DNA of 64,000 bases from Strongyloides papillosus (taxonomy: Eukaryota; Nematoda; Chromadorea; Rhabditida; Strongyloididae). The DNA is taken from NCBI GenBank assembly GCA_005656395.1, contig SRSI01000066.1, forward strand, positions 806,001-870,000, read 5' to 3'. A program made the translations under genes and the position numbers. Positions 22,901-34,145 of the stretch are shown one piece after another; the stretch's first letter is position 1, and each line of letters opens with the position of its first letter. A model generated the notes under the pieces. That model saw nothing but the letters and a program-made list of their open reading frames with translations, was not told where the DNA came from and ran no database searches.

Positions 22901-24792
22901 TGTCTATGAAAAAAATTAAAAGCAGTGAAAAATAAAAACAAAATTTTAGTATTTTTGAAAAGCCACTATTACTTTTTTTAATTTTTATTCCGTATATTAT
23001 TGTAGGACCCTTGCATGATTGACAATAAGCTATTTATTAAATTACGAAAAAATGTATCTCCTTCAAAAAGTGAAATTTAAAATAATATTAAACTCTAATA
23101 ACAGTAATTTTTTTTAATCAATATTTCTTTTTAATTTTATGAGTTATTTCTAGGAAATAAAGAAAAATTAAATTGTTTTTAAAATGTACATATATTAAAA
23201 GATTAATCACAAATGTAATTAAACTTGAAAATATGATTATGTTTTGTTTTTTTTAAATGCACAAACTTTTAAAATGTGTCACAAAAAATTTTGATATTAA
23301 ATAATTCTTTGAATAACTTTTATTATAAAACAAAATGTTTTTTACTTTACAGCATATTAACTGTGTTTTTGTGTTTTTTTAAACTCATGTATTATTAAAA
23401 TTTTAAAAAGTACAAAATATTTAATGATTACAGCGGTTTTAATTACTACTTAATTGAAGCATGTAGGCAATATTTTAAAAATATCTATTTGTATACATCA
23501 AATAGTATATTCTCGTTCTTGAAATATACTGTTATAAAAGCATACATTCTTTCGTTTTTTTAATTAATAATAAAAAATTCAAAAAAATAAAAAAAAAATG
23601 TTCTATAAACATTAAAATTGCTACATTTTTATATATTAATCATTAATATTTGGTTACTATGAATCAAGTTTTGAGGAGAAAGTACTATCTACCTATGAAT
23701 TATTATTTAAATAATCATCATTTTAAAACCGGTAAAAAAGTATAAATTATGTAATACTTACAATTAATTACGCTTATATCTACACATTGATACATAAAAA
23801 TTTAAATCAGGAACTCATTAATTGACGTGTAAATAATTTTATTGAATCTTTTTATGGACTTGTATTATTATAAAATATTATTTCTTTTATAATACCTATA
23901 AAAGTTTGAAAAGTAACAATTTTTTTGTATAACATATTGTTTCAAAATTAGATAAAAAATTTTATGATAGCATCATTGCTAGTGAAGTATGTCCTCTTAG
24001 GATAGTGGAACTAGTGACTTTTTAAATAGAAAAAATATTTATTTTTTATGAATGTTCATTGTTTTTTTAGAATGAGTAACTATTTAATCTATATACATTT
24101 ACCAGATCAATTTATCCGTATATTCAACTATATTGCTTTTAATAATTTCTTGAAAACATAGTTTATGTGTTAGAAAAAAGAATTAAAAGTTACGAAACTC
24201 TAATGTTAGTGATATGGTTTATAAAAACAAAGAAAAACTAGTAATTAATTTATTTTATTAAGAATAAAAACCAAATTTGTTTACAATAGGTTGTTGAAAT
24301 TAAATAGTATAACAAAACTCATGTAGACCGAACACGATAAAAATATTTCACTGATATATATACCAATTTAATACTTATATGCATATATGTTTTTTAATTT
24401 TATCTCAATTTTACAAGAGAGGAAATAATTTATTGCTAAACTTCATTTTATGAATTAAATTTTTGTAACATGCACATCAATGGGAGTGTATATTATTTTA
24501 AATTATCCGAACATATTAGAAAAATAAGGAAGTGAAATTGTTAAATTCTAATATATTTTTTTAATATTAAAATAATATATTTTTATTATTTGAAAGAATC
24601 TTGATGATGCTTTTTACCTATGCCGATTTTTCAACTATTTTAAGATAGAACTTATAAGAAGAAATTTTTAGATAAGTAAATTTTGCTTATCATATTATAT
24701 TACTTATAAAAACAATGTTACAAATTTCTTTTTATATATCCATAATTTAATATCATCATTTTGTATCAATGAAAAAAATATAAATTGGCTGT

Positions 24793-24802
24793 AAGCGCGC
24801 TT
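24793..24802. promoter_or_regulatory. 10-bp palindrome AAGCGCGCTT
   Basis: Perfect 10-bp palindrome containing GCGCGC inside very AT-rich DNA, where such a string should be rare by chance. Function unknown; possibly a dimer-binding site. Confidence 0.25.
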
Positions 24803-26309
24803 CTTATAGACTTCAAAAAGAATTACAAAACATTTCGTTTAATCTGTGTAACAAAGATTATAATGTTAAGAGATATATTAACGTGTTTTATATAGAATAG
24901 AATTATTTTATCATAAATCTGTTATTCTTACTTTAAATAAATTTCAATAACATATAATTATTGCAGCTACTAGTGATTTTTGTTTCACAGTTAATGCATG
25001 TAAAAAATACATTTTTTTTATTGTTTAAGGATAATGATGATTATTGTATTGATTGTAAATTTGTACTCTGGATTATTTCTTTATGATGTTATTTTTTATT
25101 TTATAGTGATAATATTCACAGCAATAAATGTTTAATGTTTGTTTAACTTAATTTTTGCTATAAAAAGTGTTAAATAAACAAAGAAACACACCTTAGTGTT
25201 TTTATTATTATCTCAATAACAATCGATTTACCAATGCATTTTAATTTCTATTTCAAATCAATCATTATTATTATTATTAACTTTAAGTTACTTCCTTCTT
25301 AAAGTAGTCGTATTTAAAAATATTATACTATTAGAAATTTTTTGTTAATATTTTCTATATTACTAGTTTGAAATAGATTTATCAAACTTTTAGCATATTA
25401 AAATATGTAAAATATATTTCAAAGAGTATTCTCAAAATAATGTTGTTTTGGTAAAATTTATATTTGTTATATATTTTTATTCATAATTATAACTCAACTT
25501 AAAATAGTAGTCCATAACAATTTTTCAAGTATATTTATATACAAAGTGAATATACTCTTTTAAGTTTTATCACACCATAACCTATAATAAAATGAATTGT
25601 TAAATACTCTTAAGAACACTGTTTTTTATTTTATAATATAAACCTTTTACGTCTATAACATTTATTAAAGATAATATATTAGTATTATTTTATAATGCCA
25701 TCTTTTTTTTATTATAATTATATACAAATGACCACAATAATAATTTCTTATCATAGTGAATTTAGAATGTCTATCAATCAATTAATAGGTTAAAAAGTTC
25801 ATTATCTTTTAACGTATTTTCACTATTATATACAAATTGTTGATTGTCATTCATTTATTATTTCCATTACGTCTGTTGATAATTCAACACTTTATAATAT
25901 AAATCCCAATACCTTTTTTTAAACTATATTTTTTTAAAACTTGCTTTCACAGTAAAATTTGTTTTTTTTATTTTATATACTACCTCCTATATAAGCATTT
26001 CAATTTTATATAGTTATTTTTATATTACATAAAAACTTGATTAAATATGTTTTTAATAATACTAACCATCCATATCTAGCAATATGATACAATAAATAAT
26101 TATTTGTTAAGTAATTTAACAAAGCATATTTTTGAAATAAAAAATATCACTAGTAGTTATAAGCAGGCTATATTTAACATATAAAATAAATAATTTAATT
26201 TTAAATAAAAATCATAGTAAAACTGATAAATTACAACATAAAAGTAACGTCGTTTATTTTCATTAATAAAAATGATATTTACTAATGAATAGTCATTCAA
26301 AAAGACATC

Positions 26310-26350
26310 TGACCGACTATTGGTCAAAAAAATTATATATTGTTACGTCA
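26310..26350. promoter_or_regulatory. Everted TGACC/GGTCA half-sites followed by a CRE-like site
   Basis: 26310-26326 is TGACC, 7 nt, GGTCA: an everted arrangement of nuclear-receptor-type half-sites. 26343-26350 is TTACGTCA, CRE/bZIP-like. Both lie within 41 bp about 1.4 kb upstream of the RING ligase ATG. Motif-level evidence only. Confidence 0.25.
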
Positions 26351-27741
26351 GATTTTTAGTTTATTGATATCTAATATTTCGTATCATAAGTAGTTTTTAC
26401 TCACATTAGGAATTAATAAATTATTTATATGATAGAGATTAATATATTATTAGATTCCAATGGTCATATGTTTGCTAAAATTAAAAAGCAGACATATATT
26501 AATTATCATATAAATCTTTTATTACTACAATTATGAAGGAAATATAAAAGGAATTATTAAAATCATAAAAATGTTCTGTTAAAAGATGACCTATTCAATA
26601 AAAAATAGCCATTATTCGTTGTAAATAACAAACTTTTGTTTTATCAATTGTCTGATCACGCGATGTGCGCATTATCCCAATACGATTTGCTAGCCTTATT
26701 TATAACAACAAGATTTAAGTTTCATGACATCCATAATTATTTATTATATTCTTTTTATTTTTCTGTACACATACTTTTAATAAATACGACTTTTTAAAAT
26801 CTCCAAACATATGATATCTTTCAAATTCTAAACTAACATTGGGAATATAAGTAAATATATAGATTAAAAAAAACAGATTATTTTTAAAAAACAAATGTAT
26901 AACAATCGAGTAACATTTTAGTTTCAACTGTTAATATATATTAAGATTCAGCTTTATGAATTTCAATTAATATCTATAAAGTATGTTATTTTCATTAAAT
27001 ATTTTTTTATTTAATTGTATCATATGAAATTTAAAGTTGAGTTTAATATTATAAGTATTAAGACATTGAATAATATTTTTTAAACACATTAGTCATAGTT
27101 TTAAGATTTTATTCCACGTACTAAAGTTTGAAAATATATAGAAATATGTCCTATTATCACAAACACTTTTATATCATTAATGATTTTCTATATATCAAAA
27201 GTTATATTTTAATTTCCAATTTTTATTTACATTTTATATCGACTCATTTGATAATAATTATATTTGATTGAATCAGTTGTGTTTATTGTGTGTAAATTTA
27301 TCAATTAACAAAGTGTTTTAAGAAAATTTCAAATAAAAATATTATAGAGACATTTTTTTTATTACAAAATTTCCAAATAAAACTAGTTTTGTTTTTTATA
27401 TTGTTTTTATACTATGAAATAATTTAAAATATCGTATTTTGTTAATCTTTTTCTAATTCTTGCCATCTTAATAGTTTTTGTATACTTTAGGCTACTCCTC
27501 ATTCCTCTTTATTTTTGTGAAGTATATATAAGAACTGCTTTTAAAAGCATTATTGAAAAAATATATTAAAGTGAAAGTTTTTTAATTTAAATTGGATTTT
27601 ATAAATTAACTCAGCAAGGGAGACCAACATACATTTCCCATGCAAATCAACTTTTTTTTTAGAATAAATATATATACATATATATACTTTGAAAGTGATC
27701 CAAATAATTGAATATTACGTGAAAAAGAGTAAATTGCACAA

Positions 27742-29814
27742 ATGGTTAACTGTTGTCTCCGAAATATGATTTCTATTCTTGCCTTCTCACCTGCTACTTT
27801 TTTTCTCTATTTAGTGATAACAACAAATCCCGTGTCACCGCAGTTTTTTCTTGAAATAATGCATAAACATCCTACTGGTTCACCAGTAAGTGTTAAAAAG
27901 TGCGAAGCTTCTGGAGCAAATTTTGGTGCTGATTTATTTAATTTTCAATGGATGACTTCGAGAAAAGGTTGTGCGCTGGAAACATTCCCTGCAAACGCAT
28001 GTGATTACAATATATCTGTGCCAATATTACCTCCTTTAAAAAATATATCTCAGTGTGATGGAAATTTTTTTGCACTAGTACCAAGAGGCAATTGTAGTTT
28101 TAGTAGAAAGGTAATTTTTTAAAGTATTTTTATTATTACTGATTTTTTTAGGCATTTAATGTTCAACAAAAATATAAAGCATTAATAATTTACCAGGATG
28201 AAAAAGAGGGTAAACCAATTTCAATGTCTGGAAGAGAAGAAGCATCTAAAGTTGAAATACCAGTTATTATGATCAGTTATAAATGTATGGAAGAGTTAAC
28301 AAGAAACTACAGTTTTAGAGATGGACAGTATTTTGTTCTAATAAAATCCGCACCCGTTTTTTATGATTTAATTAAATATTTAATACCATTTTTAATGTGT
28401 ATAGGACTATGCTTCATTGTTTTATGCGTTAGCTTGGTAAGTATAATATTAAGTTATAAAATTATATTTAATTTAGGGTATTCGATTATTTAGAGAAAGA
28501 AGGAAATTAGCAAAGAAAAGGCTTTCAAAAGCCAATCTGAAGAAAATTCCAGTCAAAAAGTACGTCAAAAATGAAGAACCAGATACATGTGCCATTTGTC
28601 TTGAAGATTTTGTTGAGGGTGAAAAATTACGTGTTTTATACTGTAATCATGTTTATCATTGTAAATGTATTGATCCATGGCTTACCAAAAATAGAAAAGT
28701 TTGTCCTATTTGTAAAAGAAAAGTTGGACCAAGTACTGGTGATTCAAGCAGTGATGAAGAAACCGTTGAAAGGGGAAGACAAAATAATTTGTATAACGAT
28801 ACTAATAATGGTGGATCAATGAACAGTGGTATTAATTCAACTTCTACCTCAGAGACAGCTCCATTATTGTCAAATTCAGTGAATACATTACAAACTTCAA
28901 TTAGTAATGAGAATTCATCAAATAGTAATAACATATTACGAAACACGGGTGAAGGGGTATATATTTTTTCTAGAGATGATAGTGATGATGAAAGAAATAA
29001 TACTCTTCATGATATGGAAACGGGAGAAATAAATGATATTCATAATAATGAACCACAAAGTAGACTAAGTGCACAGAAAAAAAACTGGTCACAGAAATTT
29101 GGCAAAGTGGTTGGATCAATGGTTGGCAAAATTTTACCAAATTCAATGAAAGGCAGATCAACGGGTAGTAATAGAAATGATGATGAGATTGAAAGTAATC
29201 CAATTTTGCAAAATTATGATCAATCAACAGTAAGTTCAATGGAAAATGTTTCACAAGTTAGTCAAGACACTGTAACAACAACAGTTCAAGGTATATCTTC
29301 AGGTGCATCTCATACAAATATTCATGAGAACCCAATGGAAATAATTAATGAGGGGGAAGGAACATTATTGAATTCGTGTACTCCGAACTATGGCGCTTCT
29401 ATTCCAATTAATATAGTTTTTACATCACCTATCAATGAAAACTCATCAACGAGTACATCAGCAAGTCCAGATAATAATATCCAACCTAATAATTCTAAAC
29501 GTGGTTCCATCTATAGAAAAGAAAAAACAAATTTAATAGGTTCATCTGCTTCAATAACGGAATCATCAACGAAAAAAAAATCACATTCTTTAACAGGAAA
29601 GCATGTAACAATAAAAGTTGATAGTCATTCGTCTTCTCACGGTGAAGATGCAGATGATGAAGATTATGATAGTAGTCCTTTTCAAAAACCAAATAGGAAA
29701 AGATCGTTTTCAGTGAAACAAGATAGTAAAGATAAAAATAAATTAAAAGAGAATGATGATAAAAATACAAATTCACAAAAGGATAATGATAATAATGATT
29801 CGAATTTAATATAA
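27742..29814 (+). CDS. PA-TM-RING E3 ubiquitin ligase (RNF13/RNF167 type)
   Basis: Three exons, join(27742..28110, 28152..28436, 28477..29814), 663 aa, introns of 41 and 40 nt, all phase 0. Order: signal peptide (ISILAFSPATFFLYLVI), luminal protease-associated domain (FFALVPRGNCSFSRK, ALIIYQDEKEG), transmembrane segment (IKYLIPFLMCIGLCFIVLCV), basic juxtamembrane stretch, RING-H2 finger (TCAICLEDFVEGEKLRVL, then CNHVYHCKCIDPWL and CPICKRKV), and a tail of about 340 residues. The RING has the C3H2C3 spacing of active E3 ligases. In animals this family ubiquitinates membrane and vesicle proteins in the endosome/lysosome system. The tail, rich in Ser, Asn and Asp, is much longer than in human RNF13 (381 aa total). 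Confidence 0.93.
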
Positions 29815-30795
29815 AATTTTGTGGATTCTGTACCATTTGCTACTATTTATTTATAATTTTTATCTCATATCTCTATAATCTCGTCAACTTGTAAAAAAGT
29901 TGCCTTACGTCAAATTATATTCATTCATCATTATACGTAACCATTCTTTAAATATATCTTTATTTGTATTCAATCTTATGATTTTTTTTCAATAATTTTT
30001 GTTAATTCTTCATAATATTAGATCATTATCATTCCTATTGTAACAACATTTAAAATCAAATTTGTTTTTACTTAAATCAACATTTATTAATTGTATAAAG
30101 TTCCATTTTTAAATGCTAGATGTCAATATCTCAAATACAAAATAAATTCATTTTTGTTACAATTATACATATCATATTTTGTTGAACACTGGTGTAATAA
30201 ATAGTCTTGTAAAAGTTTCTTCTTTATCTTTGGAAAATTATTGTGAGTCGGTATTTAGTTAAATTTATCTTATATTATAAAAGCAATCCCTATTATTTAT
30301 AAGTGTTTACTTAAAAGAGAAAACTTTACAAGCATTGAAGAAATTGAATAATTTTATCTGAAACAAATGTTTAATTTCAACTTCGTGTACATAATATCTT
30401 TTTCTACCAATAATATTATTAATTAAAAAAATCCCTTCCATAAAGAAAATATTTTTCAAACAAAGTTCTTAATTGACAAAATGTTAAAACCACTTAATTT
30501 TAAAGAAAATATAATAGTTAACCAGAATATTGTGAAAGAAAACTTATTTCATCAATGTTAGTATTTTTTACATGATCAAAAGTAAATATAATAAACCAAA
30601 TACTATATATTAATAATAAGTCTAAATATTAGATCTAATTTTAAACCAAATAAATTATCCCTATAAAAAGCATGTCGTTGAAATGTTTTGTCTAGTATCT
30701 TTAAAAATTTAATAAACAAAGTTTGAATTACAACAAAAATATATTTATTCCAAATCAACAAATTTTAACAGTACAAAAAAGTATCCATTTTTGAG
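29815..30795. other. Intergenic between convergent genes
   Basis: 980 bp. Holds AATAAA motifs for the RING ligase (about 30142 and 30194) and for eL33 on the minus strand (30744-30749). No other feature seen. Confidence 0.5.
30744..30749 (-). terminator. Poly(A) signal of the eL33 gene
   Basis: Minus-strand AATAAA 46 nt past the stop of the spliced eL33 model, which supports the third micro-exon lying within the transcript. Confidence 0.5.
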
Positions 30796-31214
30796 TTAGA
30801 ACAATAACTAAAAAAGACAATATAGAATGAAGGTGTATTATAAACTTACAACACGAACTCTATTTCCCATAGCTTGTGGTGGAAGAGTTCTGGTGAATTT
30901 AGCACGAACTGATCCAGAGTTTCCGTGAGCACGAGTAATTTTTCCGATAACAGTACGAACTTTAGTTGGGTTCTTTCCAACTCTAGCAACAGCCTTCTTG
31001 GCCTTGTATACATAAACAACTCTCTTTCCTACGTAGAATTGAGCATCACCTTTGTTGGAGGCTCCTTCAATTTTGATAAGAGTTGTATTCTCATGAGAAT
31101 TACGAAGACCACGTTTATATCCTGTGAATATTCCTTTAACGTAAAGGCTAGAAAAAAAAAATATATATTACAAAATATTATAACTTACCGTGATGAAGTC
31201 TTAGTAGGACTCAT
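30796..31214 (-). CDS. rpl-33: 60S ribosomal protein L35a (eL33)
   Basis: Three exons, complement(join(30796..30807, 30850..31147, 31189..31214)), 111 aa, introns of 41 and 42 nt. The product follows the eL33 family closely: RLYVKGIFTGYKRGLRNSHE, TLIKIEGASNKGDAQFYVGK, VVYVYKAKKA, GKITRAHGNSGSVRAKF, LPPQAMGNRVRV. The first exon has only eight codons and the last only LLF plus stop. The last exon was chosen because the donor is GTAAGT, the acceptor TTTTTTAG, the intron exactly the local size, and RVRVLLF matches the family ending RIRVML better than the unspliced RVRVVSL. The human protein is 110 aa. A TTTTTTAG site 22 nt before the ATG may be a trans-splice acceptor. Large ribosomal subunit component. 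Confidence 0.95.
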
Positions 31215-32080
31215 TTTTCTAAGTTAAACCTAAAAAATTAAATATATTATTTTTAAGGCACAAATAAAATTTTTGCAGAAATAATTTTAAAAAATACGAA
31301 TTTCGCACAAACGTTTGTTTTTTAAATTCGATAAACAATTTATTAACGAGCATTTAATCTTATTTTTTAAAAAAACGTTAGAAAAACAAGTAAAATTAGG
31401 TAAAAATAATGGAGGAAGATTTTTTGGTAAAGTAAACATTGTACCACAGTTCACAAGTTTTCGTGCTAAAACGAAATTGTTGAGTGAAAATTGATCAGTT
31501 TACCAAAAAGATAATGTAAAAGGATAATCCAAATTCTAGTATGTTAGAAGAATTTTAATAAAGTTTACATCTATATCAGGTAAAATTGTGAATATCTTTG
31601 TAAGGTGTTTTAATTTTTCAAACTAAGAAGTATTATAATTGGAGAATATTGCATGAAAGTGAACGATTAGGCATAATTTATTTTACGAAAACATTTGTCA
31701 CTTTATTTTAATATGAAAAATAAAATTTTGCTCTTTTTACATAAAAATTTTTTGAAAATAAGTATTTAATATTTGAATTCAAAACAAAATTGCTCAATAA
31801 CTATTCTATAAAATAGTACTTATACGAAGGATTCAAAAATTATGATTGTTACTAATAAATATTTAAAATAAATAGTTTCAAAAACTTTGTTTAAGAAGAA
31901 TCATAAGCATAAAATTTTAATTTATTTCATTTATATTGACAAAATATTTTTTTACAAATGTACAATATTTTACATAATATTAGCAATAAATTTTTATTGT
32001 CTTTTTTCACATTAATATCAAACTAGTATAAAATATAAGCAATTTTTGCAATTATAACAGCAAAAAAGGATAAAAATATC
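31215..32080. other. Intergenic, nothing recognised
   Basis: 866 bp upstream of eL33 and downstream of the F-box gene. AT-rich with no ORF or RNA gene seen; it presumably contains the eL33 promoter. Confidence 0.5.
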
Positions 32081-34145
32081 TTATATAGCTTCCATATCAA
32101 CAGGTACTAATTGTGTAGGTGTAGAAGAACCAGAATTATTATTAGGTAATGTCATGACGATTCCTAAAACACGATGTTGATCACCTTCATTATAATCCTG
32201 AATATTCAACATCTTTTTCTCATTATTCCATATAACAATTCTTTCACCATCATTTTCCTCACAGAATTTTTTGGAAAAAAATCTTGCCTTTAGTCCTTTA
32301 AGTAAGTCTTGATGATCACTAACTAATTGAAGATAGAAAGATGCTGGTCTAGCATATTTTCTATCACGTTTCCAAATTATTTGAAGATTTTGTGATTTTC
32401 TTATATGAAAAGCCTTAACGAATTGTAGCATTCCAAATTCTGTAGCATCATCACAATTAATTATACTCATTTTTTTAACTTTTGTACAGTTATTTGCAAT
32501 ATGTGATAATATATCATTGGTTACACTAGGGCATTGAACAAATTTAATATCAGTTAATTTGGCATATGAATGAGAATTAATAAGTATATTAAGTAATGCA
32601 TTGTCATCAACAAAACTAGCTTCAAATTTGGACAACACATTATTCATTGCATTTGGTGGAACTTTATATTCTGGTGTAGGTTGGTTTTTTTTCCTTTTAT
32701 CTTTTTGTAATAATCCTAAATGTAATGTTATATCTCTATCATTTAATCTTCTAGCAATTTCATATATATCGTCTAAAGAAGAATCATCTGATATAACATT
32801 TAATGAAAGTACTTTCAAGTTTGAACCCGTTAAAGATAAAAATTTATCTATAATAACTTTCAAATTCCCGTAACAGAGATCAAGTTTCAAAACTTTTAAT
32901 GAATTTAAATTTAAATTTTCTGGTATCACTAAATCATCTAATTTATTGTTTTCCACATTTTGTGGATTTTCTTGAATAGATTGTGGATAATCAAATCTAT
33001 TTCCATTGTCATTTGAACGGCCAATTTTACAAAAGCGAAATATAATATATTGAAGTAATGGTAAATTCTTGGATGATATAGATGAAATAAATTCAATAAA
33101 CTCATTATTTGATAATATTTCTGCATGTCCTAACATTAAATATTCCAATTTAGAAAGTTTTTTAATTTTAGGTAATATTTCACTAAATTTTCCTTCACCT
33201 CTATTAAGCCATTCAAATGTATGTAAATTTGGAGGTAATTCTGTATTTACTCCAACATTAAAACTATCTAAAAGCAGCGTTTCCATTTTGGCAAAATTTG
33301 GAAAAGTTTCAACATCCAATCCTGACCAAAAGAATTGAGGTCCATGTGGTCTCATTGTCATTCCTGTGAGATCTGGTAAATAATCATAAATGTATGATAA
33401 GCCAAGATCTGAACTGTAAGGATAGACGTCCAAACAACGCAATTTAACCTTTGATTCTTTGATGCAATCTAAAATTTATAAATATTGTGAATAATATTAA
33501 AAAAATGCATTTACCATAAACAGTTTTAGCAAAATTTCTTTTGCTATACCATAATTTAACACTAGATGGTTGGCTACAATGCATAAAGACACTTTTTAAA
33601 AGATCAAGACTATTGATTTTAACACATTGAACTTTAACACCTGCATTTTTACTAACAGTCTTTTCCCAAATGTCTTTTTCGAAAATATTTAATACAACAA
33701 CATTTTGTAGTGGAAAATATCCTGATGTTAGGAAATAGTAAAATCTTTTACAAACCATTGAAACTTTACATCTTTCTTTTAATTCTAGTTGATTAAATAT
33801 AATTTGTAAAACTTCATTAGGAATATCGCTGAAATGGTTTTTTCCAGTTGATTGTACCGTAGATGATGATGCTATAAATGATAAGTCTAATGAAATTGAT
33901 TTTTTCATTTCATTATTATTTGAAGAACTAAGTAAACTAATGTTAGAATAGATGTTATTTGTAAATTCTTTATCTTGTATAAATCTTAATTTTTGTATAG
34001 ATGGTGTATAACTTGGTGGTGGTGAACATGGTAAAGGCGGACGTGTCAAAGCTAAATTTGATCGCAAAATAACTTCTTCTCTTTTTAGGTGTTCCATGTT
34101 TTTGATAAAATTAATAAAATGTTTATTAATATCTGTAAATAACAT
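32081..34145 (-). CDS. F-box protein with leucine-rich-repeat-like region
   Basis: Two exons, complement(join(32081..33468, 33515..34145)), 672 aa, 46-nt intron, phase 1. An F-box lies at about residues 104-150: FSDIPNEVLQIIFNQLELKE then RCKVSMVCKRFYYFL. It is followed by LRR-like strands (LEYLMLGHAEIL, LQYIIFRFCKIG, LNSLKVLKLDLCYGNLKVI, LKVLSLNVIS, MSIINCDDATEFGMLQFVKA). Inference: substrate-recruiting subunit of an SCF (Skp1-Cul1-F-box) ubiquitin ligase, with the repeats binding the substrate. The N-terminal 100 residues are Ser/Pro rich. A second in-frame Met (MEHLKREE) at 34097 could be the true start. No specific orthologue assigned. Confidence 0.85.

Larger units (their letters stand above)
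19962..27741. other. 7.8-kb gene desert between divergent genes
   Basis: Uniformly AT-rich DNA between the Ser/Tyr-rich gene (minus) and the RING ligase gene (plus). Stops are dense in all frames; the one listed-size frame (26715-26927 minus, 70 codons) has no recognisable features. No RNA gene recognised. A few compact G+C-containing motifs stand out (24793-24802, 26310-26350, 26650-26700) and are reported as possible regulatory sites. The length, with both flanking genes transcribed outward, is compatible with distributed regulatory DNA or upstream noncoding exons. Confidence 0.5.

Noticed and set aside
28656..29836. Three minus-strand frames opposite the RING ligase
   Set aside because: His/Tyr/Leu-rich antisense shadows of the Ser/Asn/Asp-rich tail.
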